Program-made: the position numbers and the translations under genes
From: Arachis hypogaea
Taxonomy: Eukaryota > Streptophyta > Magnoliopsida > Fabales > Fabaceae
Length of the DNA stretch: 64,000 nucleotides
Direction: 5' to 3'
NCBI RefSeq assembly: GCF_003086295.3
Contig: NC_092041.1
Coordinates: forward strand, 94,141,827 to 94,205,826
Shown here: one piece after another, positions 25,401-36,357 of the stretch
Numbering within the stretch: the stretch's first letter is position 1
Layout of the letters: every line of letters begins with the position of its first letter
The notes under the pieces: generated by a model
Seen by the model: only the letters and a program-made list of their open reading frames with translations
Database searches by the model: none
Told to the model about the DNA's origin: nothing

Positions 25401-26400
25401 CTGGTGTTTCTGTCCCTAAACTTCACCCACTGGTCTTTGGATTTATTGAAACCAAAGAAGTTCCTCTTGCACAAGAGTATTATTATAATCCTCAATCAAC
25501 TGTTGTTCTTTTTTATGCATGAAAGAATCTTCCCTATCTTCTAAACGCTTTTGAAGATAATTAATTTGACGCTCCAATTCATATTTCCTAACAAAGATGT
25601 TACCAAACACTGTAGAATTAAACTCAAAAGACTTCTTCTACACCTCCGAAAGCTTGCCTTGCACCCCTTTAAAGCCAGACCACCAAGATTGTTTCAAAAT
25701 ATCTCTGTAACCAGGGTGAGTAGTCCAAGCCTCCATAAAATGAAAGGGTCTGTTCTTTTTTTCGACTGCAAGCACCCTTTACAGCGCACTAAGATAGCAC
25801 AGTGATCAAACTACAGTCTATTCAGTATTTTTGGATAGGCCTCAAGAAAAATAGATAACCATCCACTATTAATACAAACTCGGTCAAGCCTTTTCGCAAC
25901 CTTAGTATTATTTTTCACCCTCCTGTACCAAGAAAAACATCTCTCAATAGTCTTCAAGTCAAATAGAGAACTATCCCCTAAAGAATTGACAAATTGATCA
26001 GCATGTCTACTTGAAAATGACAACCCTTAACTTCATGAGAGAAAAGAACCTCATTAAAATCACCGAAGACAATCCAAAGCCCACGAAAAGACGAAGACTA
26101 AGCAAATAGGTAATCCCAAAGAAGAACTCCAGTATTATGCTAAGGACTACCATAGATATCACTACACCTCTAAACCATATTTTTAAGCTGAACTTCGATT
26201 CTGACACACTGATCGCAAGCATCAACCAATTTGCAGCAAGTACCTTACATCGAAGAAAGAAATTAGATACCACCCTTATGCTCAACTGCCTCTTTTATAC
26301 CCACAGGATAGTAACAGAGCCTTTCCCATAACAGTTTTAAATGTTAACAAGGAGAATGGGTCTCAACCACAATTAAAAAAAAAAACATGTCTAAATTTTT
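22410..26400 (-). pseudogene. LINE ORF2 remnant (endonuclease, reverse transcriptase, RNase H)
   Basis: In minus-strand order: endonuclease C-terminus with AKRLDRVCIN near 25880; linker with FFYVQTLVWRKINKIHDL near 25400; then, past the solo LTR, reverse transcriptase with SFKAPGPDSFQAYFFKKYWK (about 24930), VSMKDFRPISFYNVVYMVI (about 24740), GRFIPGRGVPDN (about 24620) and RRGLRQADLMSPYLFVLCIE (about 24400). The catalytic box reads FADNLLLF (24271-24248) instead of FADD. The tail holds KKFGGLGIQDL (about 23825) and an RNase H domain beginning INCDASYFSSGDRIG (about 22795). Stops, frameshifts and the D-to-N change make it non-functional. Confidence 0.85.
25114..25308. mobile_element. Solo LTR of the TRIM family seen at 43-239
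   Basis: A 195-bp TGTAAC...CTTACA block flanked by a perfect 5-bp target-site duplication, CCTCT (25109-25113 and 25309-25313). It interrupts the reverse-transcriptase part of the LINE. A single LTR with a matching duplication means a complete element inserted and recombined between its LTRs, leaving one. On the minus strand it reads in the same sense as the LINE. Confidence 0.93.
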
Positions 26401-26719
26401 TAAGCTCCTTACAATTCACCCGGGTTAACTTATTAGAAGCACCCCTAATATTCCAAACTAAGATATTTAAACTATCCATTAAATAAAATTGATAAGAGAT
26501 ATCAAGAAAAAGGTGAAATTAACTTTCACTACCAACCTTAGTAGAAGACTTGTCCCCTGGAATGGAACAACTCTGGCCTTTATGCACCACTGCCTTTTGC
26601 TTCATTGATGATGCACATTTATCCCGAGTCATATCGACGAGATCAGCGGTGCATCGCTTTCTGTACCTCCTTGCACCCCCTCATTTTTAGACGTTGATGC
26701 AATGCCAAACTCCTAGGCC

Positions 26720-27420
26720 CCACTCACAGGAACCAGCAGCGGCACTACTCCCTTCTCCGGCTGAATCACGGCTAGACTCTCAAGGACCGGAGCATCCCCC
26801 TTGGCACTTCCAACCGGCGAGTTCTGCAAGTATGCTGGACGCGGACGTTTCCTGATGGAAGGCCTTCTCGTTGCTGGCGTGTGGGTAGAAGAGAGCGCAC
26901 ACTGCTGGGTTGTCTCATGTCCGACCCAGACTCCCTGCTCCATGGATCATTGTGAAAGTTGATGTTTGGGCCTCTGGTGGCCACCCAGCCCAGAACAGGT
27001 TTGATTGAAACCTTGGGCCTTCATTATTAAATTGTGGCCTAGTTTAAATTTTTCTTTCTTCATCACCTTATGCCAGCCCACTTCCCCCTCTCCACATGCT
27101 TCCTTGCCATTGGCCCCGTTCCCATGCACAAAATCATCCCCAAAATTTGCACGCAAATTAGTGTCATTATCCTTGCCTAAATTATTAGCCGGATCAACAA
27201 TTTCTGTTTCACCTAAATTTTGAATTTTTGGATCTGACTTGTTGCCGCCTTGCTCCTCCCTCTGAATAGATTCAACCCTCTTCTTTTTTCTGAGAATTCA
27301 CTTAAGCATTGAGATTTATTATGGCCATATCTTGTACAAAATTTACAAAGCAGAGTTAGACTTTCATACTTCACATCGTAAAAGACACCCTCAACTATGA
27401 TATTCTTCGTGTTCTTATTG
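26720..27420 (-). pseudogene. LINE ORF1 (gag-like) remnant
   Basis: The minus-strand frame at about 27420-27300 reads NTKNIIVEGVFYDVKYESL and then LCKFCTRYGHNKSQC, a CX2CX4HX4C zinc knuckle (27306-27347). This is the nucleic-acid-binding knuckle of plant LINE ORF1 proteins. Downstream the frame shifts several times. A Gly/Arg/Pro-rich tail (about 26985-26720) follows, as is usual after the knuckle. The N-terminal DUF4283-like part is missing. Not functional. Confidence 0.7.
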
Positions 27421-27492
27421 TTAACTTTTAATCTAATAATAACTATTATTGTTATTGTTATTATTAGTAACCTTATTATTATTATTATTATT

Positions 27493-27525
<33 letters not shown>

Positions 27526-27890
27526 ATTGTTGTTGGTTTATCGGAATAGTTAACATTATGATTAGTATATCATTAAATGTTTATAATAATGTCTATGATA
27601 ACAATAATAGTTTTTTATAACACTGTTAGTACATTATTGTTATTATTATTATTATATTGTTATTATTAAGAATTTATCATTATCATTATTATTGTGATAG
27701 TTATAGTTGTTGCTATTTATTAAGAAAAGTATTAATAATTTTATTAATGTTATTGTTAACACTAATGATAATTATGAAGTAATATTAATAATTATTTTTT
27801 TTGGGAAAACTATCAGGAATTCGTTGACCAATAAATTAGATTTGCCAGAGACCTTTAACAAGATAGCTGCAATGTCACTAGCATTTACTG
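27421..27890. repeat. ATT/TTG microsatellite and AT-rich DNA
   Basis: A compound (TTA)n(TTG)n tract at about 27470-27535 with further degenerate ATT/TTG repeats to about 27670. It separates the truncated LINE from the plant-mobile-domain pseudogene. No coding sequence was recognised; part could be an intron of the latter, as its known introns carry similar repeats. Confidence 0.75.
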
Positions 27891-27899
27891 GGTTTTAAC

Positions 27900-28510
27900 A
27901 TGTTTCGCGAGTAGGAAAAATGAGAGGTCATTCTGCACTTCTGAGTGCCTTGCTGGAACGATGGAGGCCATAAACACACACGTTTTACCTCCCGGTTAAT
28001 GGAGAGCCTGTCACAGGTAGAGTAGACAGCGGTTACCAGTTTTTGGTGAAGAACTGCATTGCTTGTTTTGGTCAGAAGCCCGGTCCGCACGATCACGTCT
28101 TGGGTAAGGTAAATCTTGGATGGGTCTGGCGATGCAGAGACGCCAACCTGTATGACACGCATGAGTCTATTGAGTGGTACGTCTAAGCTCACATTTTCTG
28201 CGTGCACGGAGCGATTGTGTTTACGGATAAGTCTACCACTTCATTGAACTCGAAGTTTCTGCCTCTACTTCGAGATTTCCATCGTATTTCACTATATAGT
28301 TGGAGGCAACCAGTCTGGTACATCTACACTAATCGTTGTGTCGTGCATCATAATACAATTGTAAAGAGATGGATGCGCCACTCATACCACTTTTTGTTTG
28401 GGCGTGGGAGCGTATGGCGTTCCTGGCGCCTATTCCCCACGATCAACTCGTCGATGTTGGTGTTCCACTTGCGCGACGGTATTGTTATTGTTATTGTTAT
28501 TGTTATTGTT

Positions 28511-28555
<45 letters not shown>

Positions 28556-29230
28556 CTGATTGCAATCATTCTAATTTTGTTTAGGTGGAGTTATTGGCGC
28601 CGACATACAAGATATACATGGAAGTCTATTGCGCATTTTAGGCGAGGACTCGATAACATGGGACTCGACGATGTAAGTTTTAACCATTTATGTTAGGCTG
28701 CTTATTTAGAATAATAATTTTACTAATCGGCCTCGTGGTTACTAATGTGCAATTTATATAGCGGCCATATATGGGAGTGGGGGTTTTAGAGTACTTCGCT
28801 GTAAATTTGTTTATGTGCTCCACAAAGTAACCATTAGTGTCATTTGAGTGTATAGAGTGGTACCCAACAGACCGAGTTAGATGACAGTTTGGGCTGCAAC
28901 AGCTTCCACCAGACCCGGCATTTGAGATTGGTCATGATCATTGCAGGCGGTTGACAGGCCCACAGAACCATGACTGGAGAGAGAGGAACAGTCAATGGGT
29001 TAACATGTGGATATTTGGCCGCTATAACACACTGTAGTTAGGGGACGAGATTGTCGACTTTCATCATCTCCCGGTATACTATGAGTGGTACACACAGCAG
29101 TACGGGCATCACCTACGACTGTCAGATAGAGTTGCAGGTGAAGAGGCTGGCGCGAATGAACCACAAGAACAACAGGAAGAACCAGCTCGACCTGAAAATG
29201 GCCACAATCATAGTATCGTTGCACAAGGTT
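27900..29230 (+). pseudogene. Plant mobile domain (PMD / MAIN-like) pseudogene
   Basis: Plus-strand frames read GHSALLSALLERWRP, then stop, THTFYLP, FLVKNCIACFGQKPGPHDHV, VHGAIVFTDKSTTSLNSKFL, PLLRDFHRIS, LIPLFVWAWERMAFLAPIP, SYWRRHTRYT, RPYMGVGVLEYF and LQQLPPDPAFEIGHDH. This is the order found in transposon-associated plant mobile domain proteins (related to MAIN/MAIL1 and the PP7-long-form family). Two introns are visible: 28479-28584, filled by a TATTG/TTG microsatellite, and 28673-28761; both are GT-AG. Defects: in-frame stops near 27976 and 28172, later stops, a missing segment after THTFYLP, and a frameshift near 28365. It lies tail-to-tail with, and slightly overlaps, the MULE transposase, as if both belonged to one element. 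Confidence 0.8.
28480..28555 (+). repeat. Compound TATTGT/TTG microsatellite in a PMD intron
   Basis: Several TATTGT units run into about 15 TTG units. The tract lies almost wholly within an intron whose borders are GT at 28479-28480 and AG at 28583-28584. Confidence 0.9.
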
Positions 29231-30664
29231 GACAATGTAAATAGAACCATCTTACATTTCACGAACCTCAAACATCTCGTTGTGCTTGTCGAACAAATTG
29301 ATGATAATGTTTCCTGCACATCAAAAGTTTTCTTCAACTCTTTTGGTAGCAAATTCTGAATACGTGAATCCGTTGCGGACACGCTCATGAGCCTCAGTGC
29401 TCTTCCGAGTAAACAATTTGTTTAGCCAATAGAAAGTAGACCTAATAATGACAGTCATAGGAAGGTTGCGTGCACCCTTCAGGACATAATTTATGCACTC
29501 TATCAAGTTTGTTGTCATATGTCCCCAACGATGATCCTTGTCGAATGCAAACACCCATCTCTGAACACCGATCTCATTGCACCATTGAGTATATGGCTCA
29601 CCCCGCTCTTTAAACCTTTGGTAGTTTTTGTTGTACTCATGTTCCATTTTAGAATAGCCTGTTGAACAAATCATTTAATCATAAGTAGATGCCACAAAAT
29701 TACTATATATAGGACCATAACAGTGAAATCAAATACCTGTGTTAATCATGAGTTTATGCAAATACGGAGCCTTGAACCTCCTTAAGAAGTTGGACCCGAT
29801 GTGCCTGATGCAGAACATGTGCCACGCTCTTAGTGGTGACCATGCACCATTACTACGAGCTATTGCTGCGTTGATGGAGTTATAGCGGTCAGAAATAATT
29901 TCCACACCATCAGTGGTAACAACATATCTCTGCAAATTGGTTAAGAAAAACTCCCACGCGTCTGTCGTTTCACCCTCGACTATCGCAAATGCAATAGGCA
30001 CAATGTTCTGGTTCCCATCTTGTGAAACCGTAACCAGAAGTGCACCTTTATATTTTCCGTACAGGTGTATGCCATCAACCTGTTCCAGCGGCTTGCAATG
30101 CCTGAATGCTACAGTACACGGATAGGAGTTCCAAAAAACACGGTAGAGAACTCTTACACCTTGAACTTCCTCACTCTCACGGTAAACGGAGAGCATTTTT
30201 ATTTGGACACGAGACTTTGGCATCTTCGCAGTCATTACTTTCAACCATACTGGCAGAGTCTGGTAAGAAACTTCCCAATCACTGAAAAATTTTGCGACAG
30301 ATTTCTGCTTTGCCAACCAAGCCTTGCGGTAACTTACAGTGTAGTTGAACCTAGACTGAACTTCTGCAATAATAGACTTCACCTTTATCGACGGGTCTGC
30401 TTCAACCAACAGCCTAATGGCATCTGCAATTGTGTCTGAGTCCAACTTGGCATGATCTTATGAAATCGTGCCCATGGTATACATGTGTTTGCCATTGTAT
30501 CTCCTGATCTCCCAACACCCCTTCTTTCGAATCAAACTAGCTCAGATAAGCCAATCGTACCCTGCACCATAACCTTGCATTTTGCATAAAATGTCTGCAG
30601 CTTAGTCTCATAAACAGTGTAATCAACTCCTCTAGAGATAGTGTAGCTTTTGATTGCAGATATC

Positions 30665-32254
30665 TGGTGCACTCTCAAACATGAATCACACTTTGTCACA
30701 ATTTCGCACAACAAACCAGCAAGTACACTGGGTCATCCAAGTAATAAACCTTACGCGAGTAAGGGTCGATCCCACGGAGATTGTTGGTATGAAGCAAGCT
30801 ATGGTCATCTTGTAAATCTCAGTTAGGCGGATTTAAATGGTTTATAATGGTTTTTGAAAATAATAATAAATAAAGCATAAAATAAAGATAGAGATACTTA
30901 TGTAAATCATTGGTGAGAATTTCAGATAAGTGTATGGAGATGCTTTATTCCTGTTGAATCTCTGCTTTCCTACTACCTTCCTTCAATCCTTCATACTCCT
31001 TTCCATGGCAAGCTGTATGTAGGGCATCACCGTTGTCAATAGCTACATCCTATCCTCTCAGTGAAAATGGTCCAAATGCTCTGTCACAGCACGGCTAATC
31101 ATATGTCGGTTCTCGATCATGTCGGAATAGAATCCATTGATTCTTTTGCGTCTGTCACCACGCCCAACAATCGCGAGTTTGAAGCTCGTCACAGTCATTC
31201 AATCCCTGAATCCTACTCGGAATACCACAGACAAGGTTTAGACTTTCTGGATTCTCAAGAATGGCCGCCAATAATTCTAGCTTATACAACGAAGATTCTA
31301 ATTAAGGAATCCAAGAGATATTCATTCAATCTTAGGTAGAACGGAGGTGGTTGTCAGACACACGTTCATAAGGACAGATGATGATGAGTGTCACAGATCA
31401 TCACATCCATAAGGTTGAAGTACGAATAATATCTTAGAACAAGAATAAGCTTAACTTGAATAGAAGAATAATAGTAGTTGCATTAATTCTCGAGGTACAG
31501 CAGAGCTCCACACCTTAATCTATGGTGTGTAGAAATTCCACCGTTGAAAATACATAAGTGATCAAGGTCCAGGCATGGCCGAATGGCCAGCCTCCACAAA
31601 AGGACCAGATATGTGGTCAAAAGACATATAGTACAATAGTAAAAAGTTCTATTTATACTAAACTAGCTACTAGGGTTTACAGAAATAAGTCTAAGTGCAG
31701 AAATCCACTTATGGGGCCCACTTTGGTGTGTGCTTGGGTTGAGCTTGAGCTTTACACGTGCAAAGGCTTCTCTTAGAGTTAAACGCCAAGTTGTAACGTC
31801 TGTTTGGCGTTTAACTCTGGTTTGTGACGTGTTTTTGGCGTTTTACTCCAGAATGCAGCATGGAACTGGCGTTGAACGCTAGTTTGCGTTGTCTAAACTC
31901 GAATAAAGTATGGACTATTATATATTACTGGAAAGTCTTGGATGTCTACTTTCCAACGCCATTGAGAGCGCACCATTTGGAGTTTTGTAGCTCCAGAAAA
32001 TCCATTTCGAGTGCAGGGATGTCAGAATCCAACAGCATCAGCAGTCCTTTGTCAGCCTGAATCAGATTTTTGCTCAGGTCCCTCAATTTCAGCTAGAAAA
32101 TACCTGAAATCACAGAAAAATTCACAAACTCATAGTAAAGTCCAGAAATGTGAATTTAGCATAAAAACTAATAAAAACATCCCAAAAAGTAGCTAGATCC
32201 TACTAAAAACTACCTAAAAATAATACCAAAAAGCGTATAAATTATCCGCTCATC
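30665..32254 (-). mobile_element. Solo LTR (1590 bp) of an abundant Arachis-type retrotransposon
   Basis: On the minus strand it runs from TGATGAGCGG to TGCACCA. A perfect 5-bp duplication, ATATC (30660-30664 and 32255-32259), flanks it on the plus strand. I recognise its body (ATTTATACGCTTTTTGG near the start; ACAAGGTTTAGACTTTCTGG and GGGTCGATCCCACGGAGATT on the plus strand) as an LTR seen very often in peanut sequence; the family name was not fixed. It contains TGGCGTTTAACTC repeats near 31770-31880. It has no internal region, so it is a solo LTR inserted in the MULE transposase gene; removing it and one duplication restores the reading frame. Confidence 0.92.
31764..31885 (-). repeat. GGCGTTTAACTC inverted/direct repeats within the solo LTR
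   Basis: GAGTTAAACGCCA at about 31777 pairs with TGGCGTTTAACTC at about 31805 (13-bp arms). Degenerate direct copies follow: TTGGCGTTTTACTC at about 31836 and CTGGCGTTGAACGC at about 31866. Confidence 0.8.
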
Positions 32255-33204
32255 AATATCACCGACTCTTTAGAACTAAATTCTATTCTGACACTAAACT
32301 CACCATCTTCCACCGCAACGTTGCCTTCACCTACGACATGCGAACCATCGTCAGTCGGACAAGGCAAATAAAATTAATGGTAGTGGTAACTTTAATTAAT
32401 AACCATAAGATAACATACCGATATTCGCATACTCAGGAAATTCCGAGGCATGCATGGCTTTGAGATCCAGAGTCCGCATAAAAGACAGAACTCCAAATGG
32501 GTGCTGACTTACAAACGCATGTGCCTCATTTTGTACCGTCGGATTGCTTACCAAGTCCCCGTCATCGTTTTCGTCATCGACTTCATAGTTGGCTTCAAAC
32601 TCCTCTTCACTGTCATTGTTATCTTCTTCCCAATCTATATTCCCAAGTTCATCAACGTTGACATAGTCGCCAACCGTATCCATCCTCGTATGCTGTTCAA
32701 ACTCAACGTACAACTCTATCATTGGCACGTGAAATCGGGTTTGTTGATAAATATAGAACTTCCGCTGCATGCATGCGTTGTCAGTGATGGACATTAGTTG
32801 AAACTGTATCAACCCACCAAATACTTGTACATAATTTCTGTACAAAATGTTGCTCACCTTTTTTGAAATGTGACTTTGTATGTTCTCACAAAGACCATTT
32901 TGCAACTCTACAAAACTCATGGTATATAGAATAGCAAATGAAAACGGACATTCACAAACAAAAGTCACTCTTTCGTGTGTGTTTGGTATAATCTCACCGT
33001 TATAATACATTCGCATATTTGCAACACCTTCCATAACCTCAACCTCACCTAACCCGACTTTTTTGACACTACTAATTGCCAAAGAAAACTCACAAGTATG
33101 AGATATATGAAAGAAAAAAAAATGGGAATAGAATGGAAGTGAGGTACAACTTGGGTTGAATTGAGTTTCGTATTTATAGGCAAGGTTCTCGATTAAAATA
33201 TGAT

Positions 33205-33337
33205 TTTTTATACAAAATGCAGGCTATATTTTGCAGCTTCCGAAAAACTTTTCTGACCCACTTAAAACACAACCAGTATTTTGGAGTTTCCAAAAAAAAA
33301 AAGACCATTTCTAAATGCAACTTGCATTTTAGTTTTC

Positions 33338-33404
<67 letters not shown>

Positions 33405-33545
33405 ATCATTATTTCCAAACGCAACCTGCGTTTTGGGTTAAAAACAAAAACAAAAAATTAAAAAAGCTGAAACTTCATAAATGTAGCCTGCATTTTGGTT
33501 GCACAAAAAAAATATGATAAAGATAAAACGTAGCCTATGTTTTGG
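33205..33545. repeat. Array of imperfect palindromes (GCAnCCTGCnTTTTGG type)
   Basis: At least five degenerate copies of a short motif: AAATGCAGGCTATATTTTGC (33215), AATGCAACTTGCATTTTAG (33315), AACGCAACCTGCGTTTTGGG (33419), ATGTAGCCTGCATTTTGG (33480) and ACGTAGCCTATGTTTTGG (33527). Each is close to a self-complementary core flanked by AT-rich spacers. A (TA)n tract at about 33341-33401 lies between the second and third copies. The array is just upstream of the MULE transposase start, on its 5' side, where the element's terminal region would be expected. Confidence 0.7.
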
Positions 33546-35718
33546 CTTACACCCATAGTAGTGCAAATACTTGATATAGGTCTATTTTATTGCATTACAC
33601 CATCATCATTTCTATTTTAAAAAAAAATTCAACCGCAAATTTCCATCTTATAAATTCAGGTACTTGACAATTCATCATTATGTGAATAATCTATACAAGT
33701 TCTACCTTTTCTATTTATCAATTTGGTTGTATCTTAGTAGATCCTTTTTTCATAATCACTTTCACTAGCTCATCTTCTCTTTCACTAATTGTAGATTTCA
33801 ATAACTCTTCATCATCCCTGCGAGTAAGCTTTTTTCTACCAATTATTCCTATAATCTATCCGTTAGTTAGAGGCCAATTATGGTTGCAATAAGTTAAGTA
33901 AAGGGTGTGCTGTAAATTTCATATACAATAAACTTTCAGCTATTAATTTCACTAAAATTTCTACCTAAACAAAATTCATGTGTGATATTAAACAAAATTA
34001 TTGTGCCTGGTATCATGTTGTAAGGACTTCCTTATTTAGTCAAAATAATTAATAGTCAAATTAGTCTCTAAAAAATAAAATTTTTTTAAATTTGTTTCTA
34101 AAAGATTTTTTCAAAATTACTTTTTTTTTTAAGAATTACGAATTAACCATATTTGTTCTTTAATTACTCTAGTTACAATTTTCGTCAACGATTGATGATG
34201 TGAAATATTAATTCATAACATACACGACATATAACATATTTAATTGGAAGTTAATTAAATATGTTTACGAAAACCTATTGATTTAGTTACTACGTCATAT
34301 TGAAAATATGATTTTTGTAATTAGAAAAAATGACTAAATTCATAAATTTTCATAAATAGATTTAATCAATATTCAATTAGACATATCAGTATTATATATG
34401 TTATCAATTAACATTTTACAATATTAATCTTTAAAAAAATTATTAATAGAGTGACTCCAGAACAAATATGATTAATTCATAATCTTTAAAAAATCGATTT
34501 GATTAAAAAAAAATTTAAAATAAATTTAAAAATATATTTTTAAATATTAATTTAAGTATTAACCCTTAATTAAGATTTTTGAATTTTGACTTCCACTGAT
34601 TAGGTGGAGATGCGCGGCCCAACTAGTCATTTATATAAAATCAATCATACTAATTATACATAAAAAAATTAATTATTAAATTAATTAATTATAAAATATA
34701 TATTAAAAATAAATTAAATATTATATATATTTATACATAAATATATAAAAAAATAAATTCTTTTAATTATTTAATAAAATATAATTTTTTTTACATTTAT
34801 ATTCTATAAATAATTTTTAATATATATATAATATTTTAATATATATATATAATATTTTAATATAAAATACATATTAAATTAAAATATGCATAATCCAATC
34901 CAAATTCAAAATATATTTTGTTGAATTTAATTTGGCCATTAAATTATATGTAAAATGATAAAATAATAATAAAAACATGTTGACCGCCACGGAAAAGGTG
35001 GAGATTTATTGATTCAAGAGAATTCTGGGGAAATGAATTTCCGTGAACTATTTACCAAATCAATTCTACTATCTTATCAATAATATTTCTGCCAATATCT
35101 ATTAACTCTTATTTATAAATGTGTTTAATAAAAATATTTTTGTGATTATATTATAAATGTGTCTAATAAAAATATTTTTTTATAATTATATTTAATAAAA
35201 ATATTTTTATAAATATATTTTTAAATATATCTTTTTATATATGTGTTTAAAATATAATAATTAATTATTATTAACAATAAATTAACAAATAATAAATTAG
35301 TATCCTATATTTTTTCTTACCAAATTAACCCATTTTAAAAAGACTTTTCAGTTCCAAATTTGTTACCAACTAACCCATCATCATCATCATTATCAAATTA
35401 GCAAAATTCTTTGGAATATATAAAAACTGTATCTAATTTGATTAAAAAAAAAACAAGATAGAATCTACATTTTTACTTTTGAATTTTGAAATTTAAGCAC
35501 CATAAAAAATACCATCAAATTAAGGGCGTAGTTAAACGAAAAGGCACACGAAACCCAGAAAAACATAATAACAGTAATGAGTTTTGAGTAATAACAGCAA
35601 CAATAATAATAATATACATCATGTACAAGAACCATCATTCAATTCAATTATTCCATAAATCCAAGCGTACAGTACATAGATACATACGGATACAGATACG
35701 GTACGGATGTAGGGTATA
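33546..35718. other. AT-rich intergenic DNA
   Basis: No gene or complete element is recognised. (TA)n and poly-A/T runs dominate 34660-34900. 35100-35240 has several direct repeats of TAATAAAAATATTTTT. The 3' end of the small minus-strand ORF lies at the right border. Confidence 0.55.
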
Positions 35719-35916
35719 TCAATCGGAGTGCGGAGTATGGTAGCCAAGGTAGGTGGAGAGGGAAAGAGCCAAACGGCGAAAGGGTTGGAGAGGGAGGCAG
35801 AAGAGAAGGTCCAAAACGACGTCGCTTGTGAGCCTCTCAGGGTTGCACGCTATGTACTGGCAAATATTCGCTGACACGTGTGCCACGCTCATCACCACCC
35901 CGCTGTTCAACACCAT
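35719..35916 (-). CDS. Small unknown protein, 65 aa
   Basis: An ATG-started minus-strand frame of 65 codons in a locally GC-rich stretch, reading SGVVMSVAHVSANICQYIAC, then DVVLDLLFCLP and RRLALSLSTYLGYHTP. I do not recognise the family. The product is rich in Val/Leu/Ala/Ser, has no obvious membrane anchor or repeat, and contains a few Cys residues. Supporting signs: a TATTTAAAG TATA-like box about 45 bases upstream of the ATG (near 35957), a CT-rich leader, and base composition unlike the AT-rich flanks. It lies between the two conserved minus-strand genes. It could be a genuine small gene, the conserved part of a longer one, or a chance frame; similarity to other legumes would decide. Confidence 0.45.
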   Translation of the reverse strand: MVLNSGVVMSVAHVSANICQYIACNPERLTSDVVLDLLFCLPLQPFRRLALSLSTYLGYHTPHSD

Positions 35917-35949
35917 CCTTCCCTTCCTTTCCTTTCCCTTCCAATCTGA

Positions 35950-35965
35950 TCTTCTTTCTTTAAAT
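35950..35965 (-). promoter_or_regulatory. TATA-like box upstream of the small ORF
   Basis: On the minus strand GACGACGTATTTAAAGAAAG, about 35-50 bases before the ATG at 35916, is a plausible TATA element. Inference from position and sequence only. Confidence 0.35.
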
Positions 35966-36357
35966 ACGTCGTCGTTTTCCGCCTTTACTGCTTCCCCTTG
36001 TACTTAAATCTCAATGATGTGTGTTTCTTGACTTCTTCTGGTTCTTTCGTAACACACAATAGTGAAAAAGAATAACGAAATTCGGTGTTTCTAATCTAAT
36101 TAGAGAAAGAAGCTACCCAACATTAACAAAAGTCAATAACACACGCACTATTTTCAGAGGATTCATTGGGTGAGGCTTTGTGGGAAAACGGCCCACATTT
36201 TGGTTGCTTTTGGTTTTGGTCTTGGACTCAGCTTTATGAATTGGACGCCGTCAGATCAATATCAAACACATCCAGTTACCTATACTCTCTTTAATTAGGC
36301 AATCATTTACTTCTTAATCTCTGTTCTATTTGAGACTGAAAGGAAATATAAAAAAAA

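Larger units (their letters stand above)
22410..27420 (-). mobile_element. Decayed L1-type LINE retrotransposon
   Basis: A continuous minus-strand succession of ORF1 zinc knuckle, endonuclease, reverse transcriptase, and C-terminal RNase H, in the order expected for plant L1-type LINEs. All frames carry stops and frameshifts. A solo TRIM LTR splits it at 25114-25308. The 5' end is lost near 27420, where microsatellite sequence begins. No clean A-tail (a T run on this strand) or target-site duplication could be fixed at the 3' side near 22280-22410. Confidence 0.85.
29122..33082 (-). pseudogene. MuDR/FAR1-like MULE transposase pseudogene, split by a solo LTR
   Basis: First exon 33082-32419 (start MAISSVKKVG) has an acidic region with DWEEDNNDSEEEFEANYEVD. 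A second part runs 32370-32260 (GSHVVGEGNVAVEDGEFSV). After the solo LTR it continues at about 30659 with AIKSYTISRGVDYTVYE, then VEADPSIKVKSIIAEVQSRF. The catalytic triad is recognisable: D in QVDGIHLYGKYKG (about 30077), D in EIISDRYNSINAAI (about 29890), E in TTNLIECINYVLKGARNLP (about 29500). A GT-AG intron lies at 29736-29659. The SWIM zinc finger is decayed: YYDCGHFQVE lacks the first Cys and later ligands. There are stops at about 29321 and 29250, a frameshift near 30540, and no AG acceptor before the second part. This is a dead transposase, not a host FAR1 gene. Confidence 0.88.

Noticed and set aside
28202..28696. The 164-codon plus-strand frame as an intact gene
   Set aside because: It runs through a microsatellite-filled intron in the wrong frame and joins two frames of a PMD pseudogene.
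29729..30445. The 238-codon frame as a host FAR1/FHY3 transcription factor
   Set aside because: It has MULE transposase DDE motifs, a decayed SWIM finger and several stops, and lies next to a PMD pseudogene; it is transposon-derived and dead.
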